NCBI GenBank assembly: GCA_045597945.1
Contig: JAZLLD010000055.1
Span: 16,218 to 80,217, forward strand
Direction: 5' to 3'
DNA length: 64,000 bases
From: Colimorpha sp045597945
GTDB taxonomy: Bacteria; Bacteroidota; Bacteroidia; Bacteroidales; P3
Below are positions 17,613 to 26,657 of this stretch, piece after piece (position 1 is the stretch's first letter; every line of letters starts with the position of its first letter). The notes under the pieces are model-generated. The model was given only the letters and a program-made list of their open reading frames with translations, had not been told where the DNA came from and ran no database searches. Both the position numbers and the translations under genes were made by a program.

Positions 17613-19169
17613 CTACTCTACTACATACCGCTCAATGTTGCGGTGTTCTTTAGAGAAGTTAAGGCCTATACGGATAATCTGCTGACCGTCGAGCTCAAAG
17701 GGGAGAGTATAGTTGCGGTCATTAATCTGTGCCAAGGCCTCCTCGGCTGTGCCGTCCAGCTTGAACTCCATCACATAGCAGTAGTTTGGGGCTTTCAGCA
17801 CCAAGTCTATGCGGCCTCGGCTAGTGTGATACTCGGCCTGGACATAGAACCCCATCAGTTTGGCCACAATCCATATAACATTCTGATAATGATTCTCCAA
17901 GTCCTTGACCAGCTCGTAGGGTGTGTCGGCAAAGAGGCTGCGCAGACGCTCGAGGAACAGCTCGGTGCGCCCGGCTCGCACATCCTGCACAAAGTTTTTG
18001 ACGTCAAAACTAGTGCTTCCCTGCCTACATGAGGTATAGAATGGCAAGAGATATTTGGCAAATCCTTCGGCAACCTCATCGTTGGGAAATCCCAATCGAT
18101 AGGTGCCAAATTCTGCGTCGCAGCCCTTGATGGTGAGGTATCCGCTTTGGAAAATGACAGGGATTGGGTTCTGCGAAGTGATATCGATGGAGTTGAGCGT
18201 GTCGGCATCCGTCTCATAACTGGCCATCTGCTCAAGGTTGGTATCGTGTTCCTGAAGTAATTGTACAAGATACGATGGCGTTCCGGTTTCAAACCAATAA
18301 CTGCCAAACTTCAGCTTTTTGAAGGTGTTCAACACACTGAAAGGGTTGTAAACTCCCGGTGCGGTTTCTTCAAAGTGGTAGCCGTCATAGCGTTTGCGCA
18401 AACGTGCTATACATTCGTCGCGAGTCAGCTTGTTGGCCTCGGCCAGCCGGTCAATCTGGGAGGGAAAGTTTGCCAAGAGTTCCTCCTCAGTGATGCCGCA
18501 GATGTCGTAGTATTCGGCATCCATCGATATGTCCATGAGGTTGTTCAAGTCGCTGAAAACGCTCACCTTGCCGAACTTGGTCACGCCCGTGAGCATAGCA
18601 AACTGAATGTGCTCGTCCATCGATTTCAGCGCACCATAGAAGCCCTTCAATGTGGCGCGGTAGGCATCCTGGAGCTCGGCGTTGCCGATAGCCTGCAGCA
18701 TGGGCTTGTCGTATTCGTCCACCAAAATCACGGTGCGGAGGCCGGTCTTTTCGTGGGCACGGCGGATAAGTCCTTCAAAACGAGTTGCTAAAGTCTGCTC
18801 TGAGGGGTCGGCACCCCATACCGACTCATGCTGACATAGGATGGTATTGAGTTTTTTGACCAGGGCCTCGGGAGTGTCGTATTGCTCGGTGTTGAGGTCG
18901 ATATAGATGACCGGGAACTTCTTCCACTCCTTCTCTACAGTGCTGATATACAGCCCCTCAAACAGCTCGCGCTTGCCCTCATAGTAGCATTTGATGGTGG
19001 AGAGCAGCAGACTCTTACCGAATCTTCTTGGGCGGGAAAGAAAGTAGTAGCGATTAGTATGCGTAAGTTCATAGACTTGCCGAGTTTTGTCGACATATAG
19101 GTATTCGTCGTTGCGAAGCCCCTCAAACCCTTGTATTCCAATCGGAAGTCGCTGCAAAGTGATACTCAT
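17613..19169 (-). CDS. AAA-ATPase-like / PD-(D/E)XK nuclease domain protein
   Basis: A 518-residue protein of the family with PF09820-type AAA-ATPase-like N terminus and PDDEXK_9-type C terminus, often expanded in Bacteroidota. Visible: the opening GIQGFEGLRNDEYLYVDKT, Walker A-like RPRRFGKSLLLST (about 46-58), Walker B-like VILVDEYDKPM (about 148-158), and near the C terminus GRIDLVLK ... YVMEFKLDG, giving the D and ExK of the nuclease fold. Function is not established for this family; a nucleic-acid or mobile-element role is often assumed. Confidence 0.88.
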   Translation of the reverse strand: MSITLQRLPIGIQGFEGLRNDEYLYVDKTRQVYELTHTNRYYFLSRPRRFGKSLLLSTIKCYYEGKRELFEGLYISTVEKEWKKFPVIYIDLNTEQYDTPEALVKKLNTILCQHESVWGADPSEQTLATRFEGLIRRAHEKTGLRTVILVDEYDKPMLQAIGNAELQDAYRATLKGFYGALKSMDEHIQFAMLTGVTKFGKVSVFSDLNNLMDISMDAEYYDICGITEEELLANFPSQIDRLAEANKLTRDECIARLRKRYDGYHFEETAPGVYNPFSVLNTFKKLKFGSYWFETGTPSYLVQLLQEHDTNLEQMASYETDADTLNSIDITSQNPIPVIFQSGYLTIKGCDAEFGTYRLGFPNDEVAEGFAKYLLPFYTSCRQGSTSFDVKNFVQDVRAGRTELFLERLRSLFADTPYELVKDLENHYQNVIWIVAKLMGFYVQAEYHTSRGRIDLVLKAPNYCYVMEFKLDGTAEEALAQINDRNYTLPFELDGQQIIRIGLNFSKEHRNIERYVVE

Positions 19170-19220
19170 AACTTATATATTAATAATGTTGAATAACGCA
19201 AACTCGCGAAAATTATTGTA

Positions 19221-20195
19221 TCAATATTTGTTTATTGCCGACAAATGAAAATGGATTGTCTGCCGATTGATTTCAGGACGCTGAGCCTCAACCATTTTCC
19301 GCACAACGGAAACCTCCTCGCCCGCACACCAATATCGCACCACATCGCCGGGCGAGAGCGATATATCCGGCACCCCGGGCAACACCGGGACATCATGGGG
19401 AATCAACACACGAAATGTATGGGAATCAACATATTGATACAACGTATTGCTGTCCAGATCAACATCGTAAAGGATGCCGCGAAACTCGCTATCGTGGTAC
19501 AGCAGTTTCCATTCAAAGCAAGGATAAGCTGCGCAGAGGGGCAAACGATAGTGTTTCAAATACTTGAGGTAAGGCTCAACATCTCGTGGGTCAAGTATGG
19601 GATTGCGGTCGGAAGCAAAGTTGCGAAAATCGCCGGTGTTGTACAGCATCAGCGCTCCGTAGTCGGCAGGCGGAGGAGTTGAAGACAGCTGATGAAGTCG
19701 GATAGTGCTGGAAATCAGCAGACTGCTTCGGTAGGAACGCACAGCCTGGAGGAATGCGAAGTAGCCCTTCTCGGTGGTAGCGGTCCAATCGCAGTCGAAC
19801 TGGATTTCGTTGTATTCAAATCCGTGTGTTTCAGCAATCTGCGCCACCCTATCGACTGTGCGACGAGCCAAATCTTCGGCATCAATCGGCGAGCGAAAGA
19901 GGGTGTAATCAATAAAAATCGTGGGCACAACGGCCAGCCCAGCGGGCAGTGAGTCCTCGAAGCTGATCGTAGCATTCGGCTGCGGACCCTGCGAGGTGGG
20001 CACCACGTCGAACAAGCGAAGATACAACTTGCCCGCTTCACGCAGAGCATGTTGTTGAGAATCATTAAGTTTAAACGTAGTCTTCCAATAATAATACGAC
20101 ACGGCAGGGCCGGACACCTGCCCCACTCTATGGCACGAGGCCATAACGCACAATAGCATAAAAGCCAGCAATATGAACTGAATCTGAGTCCTCAT
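19221..20195 (-). CDS. Lipoprotein, DUF3142-like
   Basis: A 324-residue predicted lipoprotein: signal peptide with lipobox VMASC (Cys21). The body resembles DUF3142-type proteins with a TIM-barrel, hydrolase-like look: VVPTIFIDYTLF, then EIQFDCDWTATTEKGYFAFL, where the Asp residues sit where sugar-acting barrels place catalytic acids. Its ATG overlaps the trmN6 stop by four bases (ATGA), so it is translationally coupled to it. Family assignment is from pattern memory and moderate; catalytic activity is not shown. Confidence 0.7.
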   Translation of the reverse strand: MRTQIQFILLAFMLLCVMASCHRVGQVSGPAVSYYYWKTTFKLNDSQQHALREAGKLYLRLFDVVPTSQGPQPNATISFEDSLPAGLAVVPTIFIDYTLFRSPIDAEDLARRTVDRVAQIAETHGFEYNEIQFDCDWTATTEKGYFAFLQAVRSYRSSLLISSTIRLHQLSSTPPPADYGALMLYNTGDFRNFASDRNPILDPRDVEPYLKYLKHYRLPLCAAYPCFEWKLLYHDSEFRGILYDVDLDSNTLYQYVDSHTFRVLIPHDVPVLPGVPDISLSPGDVVRYWCAGEEVSVVRKMVEAQRPEINRQTIHFHLSAINKY

Positions 20196-20911
20196 AGCTT
20201 GCCGCAGATTAGAAAATCTTTCATCAAATCCAAGTACCAGTCTGAGCGGGTTCTGTCAAGATTGCGCATGCAGCATACTTGTTCATCCACTACTTCAACA
20301 TTGCCTTTCTTATACACTAGCACATAACGTTTTGCGCCTTTCTCGGGAATGGTTTTGATAATAAAATTCTGATACAGACTGAATCCTGCTGACCGACACT
20401 GCGAGTCGAAGTCTTTCAGCACCTCGGGCGGAATGCAGACCGAGAACAAGCCCTCGGAGGCAAGCAAATCGTAGGCGCCCCCGATAAGCACCGGGAAGGG
20501 CAGACTGGAGGTGTGGCGGGCACGGGAGCGGCCCTGATCTGGACACTCAAGACTGCGGTCGAAATAGGGCGGATTGCACACAACGGCATCGAACTGAGGC
20601 AGAGGGTTTTGCTGGAGATAATCCTGCAACGATGAATGCACGAGCGCAAGGCGGTCGGCCCACTTAGACTGCTCGAAATTATAGGCTGCGTCCAACACAG
20701 CATTCTCGTCGATCTCAATGGCGGTTATCCGGGCCTCGGGAAAGCGCTGGGCCAGCATCAGTGAGAGCACCCCGGTGCCCGTGCCGATATCCAGCACTGC
20801 GCGCCCTCCGGCGCAGAGAGCACCCAGCAAATCGCTATCGGTGCCCACCTTCATGGCGGCATGTGTTTGACGAATGGTGAATTGTTGGAAATTAAAGAAA
20901 TCGCAAGCCAT
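20192..20911 (-). CDS. trmN6: tRNA1(Val) (adenine(37)-N6)-methyltransferase TrmN6-like
   Basis: SAM-dependent methyltransferase of the YfiC/TrmN6 family, which makes m6A37 in tRNA1(Val). It has 239 residues. Motif I is DIGTGTGVLSLML and the catalytic NPPY is in VVCNPPYFDRS. The N-terminal FQQFTIRQ and AMKVGTDSDLLGA segments are characteristic of this subfamily, separating it from PrmC and general N6-methyltransferases. It is in a five-gene operon between the HAD phosphatase (15 nt upstream) and the lipoprotein (overlapping). Confidence 0.9.
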   Translation of the reverse strand: MACDFFNFQQFTIRQTHAAMKVGTDSDLLGALCAGGRAVLDIGTGTGVLSLMLAQRFPEARITAIEIDENAVLDAAYNFEQSKWADRLALVHSSLQDYLQQNPLPQFDAVVCNPPYFDRSLECPDQGRSRARHTSSLPFPVLIGGAYDLLASEGLFSVCIPPEVLKDFDSQCRSAGFSLYQNFIIKTIPEKGAKRYVLVYKKGNVEVVDEQVCCMRNLDRTRSDWYLDLMKDFLICGKL

Positions 20912-20926
20912 GAATGAAGTGATAGT

Positions 20927-21568
20927 TTAATGAATATTCTGTAGTAATTCGGCCATCGAATCAACGACAAAAGTGGGGTTGGCGGTGAGGAGTTTCTGCC
21001 GGGAATGGTTGCCGTAGGTTACCGCCACGGTGCGGCATCCGGCACGGTTGCCCATCTCGATATCGAAGGTGGTGTCGCCCACAACCAGCGCATCTTCAGC
21101 CTCCAGCCCCATGCGGCTGAGCAATGCAAAAACCATGTCGGGTGCGGGCTTGGGAGGCAGATTGTCGTTGCACGACACCTTGGTCTCAAAATAATGGTTG
21201 ATGCCGAAACGCTCCACCATCAGGTCGAGGGTGATCCCGGTGCGGCTGGTGCAGATGGCCATCCTTATACCTCGGCGGCTCAACTGTTCCAATGTTTCGC
21301 TAACTTGCGGGAATACAGATACATGCCCTACCTCGTAGACCGGGAATAGCTGGCGATAGACCGCCGTGCCGTGCTCGGCTTCATCGGGTGTGAGTCCGCC
21401 CAGCTGGCGCACGGCCTCAACTAGCGGAAGCCCAATTGTTTGGCGCACCTGCTCGGCGGAAGGTACGGCAAGCCCCATCTGCTCGAAAGTCTTCTGCATG
21501 GTGAGCACGATGCCGGGTGCCGTATCGGCCAGGGTGCCGTCGAAATCAAAGAATACTGCTTTTATCAA
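20927..21568 (-). CDS. HAD-superfamily phosphatase, phosphoglycolate phosphatase-like
   Basis: Cytosolic HAD hydrolase of 213 residues. Motif I is DFDGTLAD (nucleophile Asp8), motif II CTSRTG, motif III lysine in PPKPAPDM, motif IV VVGDTTFDIEMG. It has the small helical cap of the Gph/PGMB type; the substrate is not defined by sequence. The start is TTG at 21566-21568, seven bases after the yqaE-like stop; an in-frame stop lies just upstream and the core strand begins at once, so no other start is possible. Coupled to its neighbours. Confidence 0.85.
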   Translation of the reverse strand: MIKAVFFDFDGTLADTAPGIVLTMQKTFEQMGLAVPSAEQVRQTIGLPLVEAVRQLGGLTPDEAEHGTAVYRQLFPVYEVGHVSVFPQVSETLEQLSRRGIRMAICTSRTGITLDLMVERFGINHYFETKVSCNDNLPPKPAPDMVFALLSRMGLEAEDALVVGDTTFDIEMGNRAGCRTVAVTYGNHSRQKLLTANPTFVVDSMAELLQNIH

Positions 21569-21574
21569 GGCTTG

Positions 21575-21727
21575 CTAGTTTTTGTTCAATATAATAAGCG
21601 CGGCAATCGTTCCGGGCACCCATCCGCAAAGCGTGAGGATGAAGGTGATGAGGACAGACCCGCACCCCTTGTCCAATACGGCCAAGGGAGGGCAAAAGAT
21701 AGCTAGAATCGCACGAATCAGACTCAT
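21575..21727 (-). CDS. YqaE/Pmp3-family small membrane protein
   Basis: A 50-residue protein with two hydrophobic helices, easily missed for its size. It starts MSLIRAILAIFCPPLAV, has a central basic/glycine turn (DKGCGSVL) and ends in TLCGWVPGTIAALIIL. This two-helix pattern with FxPPLAV and LGWxPGxIxA is diagnostic of the YqaE/Pmp3 (UPF0057) family of inner-membrane proteolipids, stress-induced in some organisms. It lies 21 nt after the preceding gene and 6 nt before the HAD gene. Confidence 0.88.
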   Translation of the reverse strand: MSLIRAILAIFCPPLAVLDKGCGSVLITFILTLCGWVPGTIAALIILNKN

Positions 21728-21748
21728 AACTACAAGAATTGTTGCGGA

Positions 21749-22453
21749 TTAATAAGCAAACAAGCTGGGAGCGAGCGACACGCCCTCCATAACGTCCTCA
21801 GCCTTGCCCTTCTTGGCAGAGAGGAACTTGGTGTACATCTTGGCCGATTTGTCGAACTGCTTGGCCAGCATCTTGTCGGCAAACAGCTGCACGCATTCCA
21901 GCACTTCCTCGCCTATAGTCACCGACTTAGGGGCAAATTCCACTTTGGCGTGATAGGTCTTCACGGCACCCTTGCGCCCGTCGGCCACCTCGAAATATTC
22001 CACATCGGCCTCGGTAGGCAGCGAGAGGTCGAGCTTGGGGGCGCTCCATTTAAGCAGGAAGTAGCGCTCGGCCAAATAGTTGCCATCTTTGTCGCGGGTG
22101 CAGAACGTGATGGGGATGCAGTAATGCCAATCACCTGCGCCCTCATACGAAAAGAGGAACAAATTATTGTAGACCAACGTGGTACTGTTGCGCTTGTACT
22201 TATTGATGCCGATGAGGGTGCGCAGCGCCACCACATTGCCGCTCATGCTGACCGACATGGAGCTGGAGGGGTCGAGGAACACGGTGGTGGGCTTCTGGAA
22301 GACGAAGTGGCTGATGGTGTTTGCGCTGGCCGCAGCACCGCCCACCGATTCAAAATAATCGCGTTGGCCCACCACATTTTGGGCACAGATGCCGGAAGCC
22401 GAAGCAACGAGAATACATACTAAAGCAATGATAGATAGCGAGATATGTTTCAT
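21749..22453 (-). CDS. Exported hypothetical protein
   Basis: A 234-residue secreted protein: signal peptide MKHISLSIIALVCILVASASGICAQ with cleavage after about residue 25. The mature part is beta-rich with conserved-looking stretches (FLDPSSSMSVSM, YCIPITFCTRDKDGNYLAERYFL). I do not recognise the family. It leads the operon that continues with yqaE, the HAD phosphatase, trmN6 and the DUF3142-like lipoprotein, with a promoter 34-41 nt upstream of the start. Confidence 0.75.
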   Translation of the reverse strand: MKHISLSIIALVCILVASASGICAQNVVGQRDYFESVGGAAASANTISHFVFQKPTTVFLDPSSSMSVSMSGNVVALRTLIGINKYKRNSTTLVYNNLFLFSYEGAGDWHYCIPITFCTRDKDGNYLAERYFLLKWSAPKLDLSLPTEADVEYFEVADGRKGAVKTYHAKVEFAPKSVTIGEEVLECVQLFADKMLAKQFDKSAKMYTKFLSAKKGKAEDVMEGVSLAPSLFAY

Positions 22454-22486
22454 AATAGGGGGTTGTTAAGGATTTCTTTTCTTTTG

Positions 22487-22494
22487 CAAAGATA
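22487..22494 (-). promoter_or_regulatory. Promoter -7 box of the 22453-19221 operon
   Basis: CAAAGATA reads TATCTTTG on the minus strand, placed about 35 nt upstream of the start codon at 22453. Confidence 0.65.
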
Positions 22495-22702
22495 CGAAAA
22501 AATATCCGTATAGCCAAATTAGCGATGAAGAAATTGCGATTTTTTTAGCAAAGCAATTAATTATCAACATTTTGAATGCCGGCAAAAAGCGGTGCGGAAA
22601 CGAACCGGACAACTGTCTCGAGACCGTCCTGGGAGCTGGGTGCGGAGCGGGTCTGCTGCGGCTCTTCTGCGGAGGTTGGCCGGGGGAGATGCACTTTGAG
22701 AT

Positions 22703-22882
22703 GCACCAAAATCACAAAATCACTATTTCACACAACATTTGTTTTGCATGACAAGTGAGAAAAGAATGTAAAATTTAATTTTACAAATAAGGTATATTAT
22801 ATACTATGTATATATTATTTCTCTTCTACCTCTACATTGCTTGCACATGAAATGTGAATTGTGGATTTTGTGATTTTGCGCA
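22703..22882. repeat. Long imperfect inverted repeat
   Basis: Arms of about 60 bp face each other around an A+T-rich centre (near 22790-22820). The outer 15 bases are perfect: CAAAATCACAAAATC at 22707-22721 and its complement at 22864-22878. Inner matches include TTCACA, CATTTG/CAAGCAATG-like and AGAG/CTCT blocks. It is noncoding and lies in the 595-base gap between the genes at 22453 (minus) and 23049 (plus); the rest of that gap holds only the two flanking promoters and G+C-rich filler at about 22575-22690. Confidence 0.75.
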
Positions 22883-23020
22883 TGTTTTGGCGTATGTCCC
22901 CCCGCTCCCGAGAGCGAAAGTTTTTTTTGGGAAACAGTGCAAGAGATTCCGCCTGAGAGGTACTAAAGAGAAAGTTGAAAACTTTTTGACATAAATATAT
23001 ATTATATCAAAAAAAAGTTG

Positions 23021-23028
23021 TATCTTTG
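23021..23028 (+). promoter_or_regulatory. Promoter -7 box of the WG-repeat gene
   Basis: TATCTTTG, the favoured Bacteroidota -7 box, 20 nt upstream of the ATG at 23049, implying a very short leader. Confidence 0.6.
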
Positions 23029-23048
23029 CAAAACGAAAAAATTGAATT

Positions 23049-24425
23049 ATGAAAAAATACATCTTTATCCTAACGACCCTTTGCATGCTGACAGGCAGCG
23101 CTTTAGCACAGACACTGGCCTTCGACGACATCAGCATGAAGTATGGCTACAAGAACGCAAACGGCATTTGGCAGATTCAACCCAAGTACCAAGTGGCCTT
23201 CGCTTTCCAACATTTGAACAGAAAATTCGCCGTGGTGAAGTACGACGGCCGCTGGGGCTGCATTGATGAGGCCGGCAACATGATTGTCCGCAACATCTTC
23301 CGCACCCAGGAAGAGGCCCAGGAGGCCGGCAATCAGTGGTACACCGCCGAGGAGCCCGGCAAATGGATCTACCCCGCCGAGAACCCCGCCGACCACAAAT
23401 GGGGCTTTGTGAACTACTACGGACAATGGAAATACGAGCCCGCCTACGAGGGCGCCGGCGAATACTTCGGCACCGACCCCATGAGCTTCGCACCCGTCAA
23501 ACAGGACGGCCGCTGGGGCTGCATCGACGCTAAGGGCATCCTGATTATCAACAACATCTTTGAAAGCATGGAAGACGCGCAAGAGGCTGGCCGCCAATGG
23601 ATTGTTGGCCGTCATTACGATACCTGGCGCATCGCCGTGACCAACCCAAACAACACCAATCAGTGGGGTATCGTCAACTACCTCGGCCGCTGGGTCGTAC
23701 AGCCCCAGTACGCCATGATCCGCCAGTTCGCAGGCGAGCATAACTACATCTACACCCAGGCACTGAAGGGCGGCCGTTGGGGCAATATCGACCGCAATGG
23801 CAACGTTATCAGCGACTTCATCTTCCAGCATGAGAGCGACTGCGTCTACGCACTCTCCCAAATCGAGCACGGCCGCGACATGGACGCCTGGCGCCTGCCC
23901 GAGATGCGCACCGACACCAACCTCTGGGGCTGGGTGAAGCCCGACGGCAGCTGGGCCATCCCCCCAATCTATCTCGAAGTGTCCAACTTCCCCAACGACA
24001 CAGGCCTCTTCGCCACCGCTAAATGCGAGAACGGCTTCTGGGCCAGCATCCACGAAGACGGCCGCCTGCTGAGCAAACCCGTGTTCATCCTCAGCAGCGA
24101 CGCCACCAAGGCCGGCAAGGAATGGGACGACAACGAAAAAGGCATTGAGGAAGCCGAACTCGGACATTGGCTCTTCCCCATCCAGGAACCCACCACGGGG
24201 CACTGGGGCTATGTCGACTTCGAAGGCGAATGGGTGATCCTGCCCCGCCTCGAGGATGCCAAACCCTTCATCAACACCTGGAACAACCGCGTGGCTCCCG
24301 CCAAGCAGGAAGGCCGCTGGGGATGCGTGGACCACACCGGCCAGTTTGTGGTGAAACCCATCTACAACAACTCGGCCGACGCCTATGTAGCCGCCCGCGC
24401 ATGGGGTGGCAAGAAGAAGTTCTAA
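23049..24425 (+). CDS. Exported WG-repeat protein
   Basis: A 458-residue secreted or periplasmic protein: signal peptide of about 20 residues ending SALAQ, then about eight WG-type repeats. The repeat core GRWGCID(E/A)xG recurs at several positions (near residues 74, 157 and 436), with degenerate forms such as KWGFVNYYGQW, LWGWVKPDGSW and HWGYVDFEGEW. WG repeats form beta-rich, probably propeller-like scaffolds and are usually of unknown function. The gene is clearly more G+C-rich in third positions than nearby intergenic DNA, leaving a long stop-free antisense frame. Confidence 0.85.
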   Translation: MKKYIFILTTLCMLTGSALAQTLAFDDISMKYGYKNANGIWQIQPKYQVAFAFQHLNRKFAVVKYDGRWGCIDEAGNMIVRNIFRTQEEAQEAGNQWYTAEEPGKWIYPAENPADHKWGFVNYYGQWKYEPAYEGAGEYFGTDPMSFAPVKQDGRWGCIDAKGILIINNIFESMEDAQEAGRQWIVGRHYDTWRIAVTNPNNTNQWGIVNYLGRWVVQPQYAMIRQFAGEHNYIYTQALKGGRWGNIDRNGNVISDFIFQHESDCVYALSQIEHGRDMDAWRLPEMRTDTNLWGWVKPDGSWAIPPIYLEVSNFPNDTGLFATAKCENGFWASIHEDGRLLSKPVFILSSDATKAGKEWDDNEKGIEEAELGHWLFPIQEPTTGHWGYVDFEGEWVILPRLEDAKPFINTWNNRVAPAKQEGRWGCVDHTGQFVVKPIYNNSADAYVAARAWGGKKKF

Positions 24426-24458
24426 CCCACAGACCATCAATCACCTATTTCCAATAAA

Positions 24459-24496
24459 AAGTGGCTTGGTTCGCCCCGAAGGCGGCTGAGCCACTT
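24459..24496. terminator. Hairpin between WG-repeat gene and pyrC
   Basis: AAGTGGCT (24459-24466) pairs with AGCCACTT (24489-24496), with an inner CGCC / GGCG stem around CCGAA. The T-run is on the minus side (A-run at 24456-24460), so in the plus direction it may act as a partial terminator or processing site ahead of pyrC. Confidence 0.55.
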
Positions 24497-24521
24497 CACA
24501 AATAACCTCAAGCGACACAAG

Positions 24522-25862
24522 ATGAACTACATAATCAAGAACGGCACCGTGGTGAACGAGGGACGCATGGAAAAACGCGACCTCTATATCAAGATGGGCA
24601 GAATCGTCGAAGACGGCTCCGCGCTGGCCGACGCGCAAGTGTTCGACGCAGCAGGATGCTATGTGATGCCCGGCGTGATCGACACACATGTGCATTTCCG
24701 CGCCCCCGGTTTCCCCGACAAGGCCGACTTCGCCACCGAAAGCCGTGCCGCCCTGGCAGGAGGCGTGACCTCGGTTATCGACATGCCCAACACCAACCCC
24801 CAGACCACTTCTATCGCCGAACTTGAGGCAAAAGAACAAATCGCCGCCCAGAAAAGCGCAGTGAACTACGGCTTTATGCTCGGCGCAACTAACGACAATA
24901 TCCGCCAACTCCTTGAAATCCCCGTCGAACGCTACGCCGCCATCAAACTGTTCCTCGGCAGCAGCACCGGCAACATGCTGGTGAACAAGCCCGACGCCCT
25001 GGAAACCCTCTTCAAGGAAAGCAAGAAACTGATCGTGGCCCATTGCGAAAGCGAGGACATCATCACGGCCAACATGCGCAACTACAAGATGCAGTATGCC
25101 GGCACCGCCGAGGAAACGGCCGCCCTGCACCCCAAGATTCGCAGCACCGAGGCCTGCTTCGTCTCAACCTACAAGGCCATCGAGCGCGCCCGCAAATACG
25201 GCACCCGCTTCCACGTGGCCCATATCAGCACCGCCACCGAGCTTTCGCTCCTGAGCAACCAGGCGCTGGGCGAGAAGAACATCACCGCCGAGGTCACACC
25301 CAACCATCTGTGGTTCGACGACCGCGACTATGCCGAGCTGGGCAACATGATCAAGTGCAACCCCGCCATCAAGACAAACGACGACCGACTGGGCCTTTGG
25401 GGCGGACTGGTAGACGGCCTTATCGACACGATAGCCACGGACCATGCCCCACACACCTTGGCACAAAAGCAGCAGCGCTATTTCGACGCCCCGGGCGGCA
25501 TACCCAGCATCCAGCACTCGCTGCAGATGATGCTGGAAGGCTTCTTCAGCCCCACAGCTTTGGAGAATGCCGACCACGAAGAGCTCCTGCGAGAATGGTT
25601 CCCTCTGATCGTTTCCAAGATGTGCCACAATCCGGCCACCATCTTCGGCATTGAAGACCGCGGATTCCTCAACCCCGGATGCTTCGCCGACGTGGTAGTT
25701 GTGGAACCCGGCGAGGTTTCTGTCGACAATAATATTATAATGTATAAGTGCGGATGGAGCCCCTTAGTGGGTCAGACCTTCCACACCCGCATCAAGCAAG
25801 TGTTCCTCAACGGCATGCCCGCGGGGCAGTCGAAGGCCGAAGCGCTCAAATTCAACAAATAG
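24522..25862 (+). CDS. pyrC: Dihydroorotase
   Basis: Zinc enzyme of pyrimidine synthesis that cyclises carbamoyl aspartate to dihydroorotate. It has 446 residues, an amidohydrolase TIM barrel. Metal ligands appear in DTHVHFRAPG (about 56-65), the lysine expected to be carbamylated in AAIKLFLGSS, His in VAHCESED and FHVAHIS, and the Asp in IATDHAPHT. Length and motifs fit the Bacteroidota dihydroorotase rather than a hydantoinase or allantoinase, which share the fold. It starts a co-directional group with the lipoprotein 3 nt downstream. Confidence 0.92.
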   Translation: MNYIIKNGTVVNEGRMEKRDLYIKMGRIVEDGSALADAQVFDAAGCYVMPGVIDTHVHFRAPGFPDKADFATESRAALAGGVTSVIDMPNTNPQTTSIAELEAKEQIAAQKSAVNYGFMLGATNDNIRQLLEIPVERYAAIKLFLGSSTGNMLVNKPDALETLFKESKKLIVAHCESEDIITANMRNYKMQYAGTAEETAALHPKIRSTEACFVSTYKAIERARKYGTRFHVAHISTATELSLLSNQALGEKNITAEVTPNHLWFDDRDYAELGNMIKCNPAIKTNDDRLGLWGGLVDGLIDTIATDHAPHTLAQKQQRYFDAPGGIPSIQHSLQMMLEGFFSPTALENADHEELLREWFPLIVSKMCHNPATIFGIEDRGFLNPGCFADVVVVEPGEVSVDNNIIMYKCGWSPLVGQTFHTRIKQVFLNGMPAGQSKAEALKFNK

Positions 25863-25865
25863 CCT

Positions 25866-26642
25866 ATGCGAAAGATAGCTAAATACACATTCCTCCTCCT
25901 CGTCGCACTGAGCCTTACGGCCTGCTACAACGAGAAACAGCGCACCCTGCGCCAATATGTGAAGGCCATCAACAGCGACTGCCCTATCCCGATGGGCGAC
26001 GTGGCCAAGATGACGGAGGCTCGGTATCACGGCAACAGCGTAGAATTCAGCTACTTGTTCTCCGACATGTTTGACCTCAGGGCATGGAGAACAGACGATT
26101 TCTACCAACTGATGCTCAGAAGTTTCGAGAGCAACTCGGAAGAAAGTTTCTGCAAACTCATCGACGCTATTATCGACGCCCAGGCCGACCTGAAGGTCAC
26201 GATGAAACCCGAGAATCCGAAAAACGATTTCTACGGAATGACGATTCTCTTCGTTACAGACTCACTCAAAGCACACCGTCCGACTCCGCTGTCGCAAAAT
26301 ACAGAAGGGCAGCTACTTTCGATAATGAATATGTACCGCATGCAGCTGCCCATGCATATCTCTAACGGGATTGAGTGCACTCGCATTGAGCTTGAAAAAG
26401 ATTATTACACATATTACTACGACTGCGACGAAACGGTATGCAATCTTGACGATATGCAGAGCTCGCTCAGCGAGAACCGCACCCAAATGGTGAACATGAT
26501 CCTGGGAACCAACGACCCTTCGTTCGTGAAGTTGCAGACGCTCCTAGCTGCCAGCCATCGTGGAATCCGCTACGTTTATCAAGGCAGAGTTAGCGGCAAG
26601 ACAGCCGAGTTCGCTATCAGAAATGATGAATTGAAACAATAA
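25866..26642 (+). CDS. Lipoprotein of unknown function
   Basis: A 258-residue predicted lipoprotein: signal peptide with lipobox LTAC (Cys20). The mature part is mostly alpha/beta with a Tyr/Asp-rich stretch (DYYTYYYDCDETVC). I do not recognise the family. Its ATG follows the pyrC stop by only 3 nt, so it is cotranscribed, although a link to pyrimidine synthesis is unlikely. Confidence 0.75.
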   Translation: MRKIAKYTFLLLVALSLTACYNEKQRTLRQYVKAINSDCPIPMGDVAKMTEARYHGNSVEFSYLFSDMFDLRAWRTDDFYQLMLRSFESNSEESFCKLIDAIIDAQADLKVTMKPENPKNDFYGMTILFVTDSLKAHRPTPLSQNTEGQLLSIMNMYRMQLPMHISNGIECTRIELEKDYYTYYYDCDETVCNLDDMQSSLSENRTQMVNMILGTNDPSFVKLQTLLAASHRGIRYVYQGRVSGKTAEFAIRNDELKQ

Positions 26643-26657
26643 ATTAATAATTAGAAT

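Noticed and set aside
23103..24440. 445-codon open frame opposite the WG-repeat gene
   Set aside because: It mirrors a G+C-rich repeat gene with a signal peptide on the other strand, has low-complexity Val/Gly/Ala content and no promoter or family likeness.
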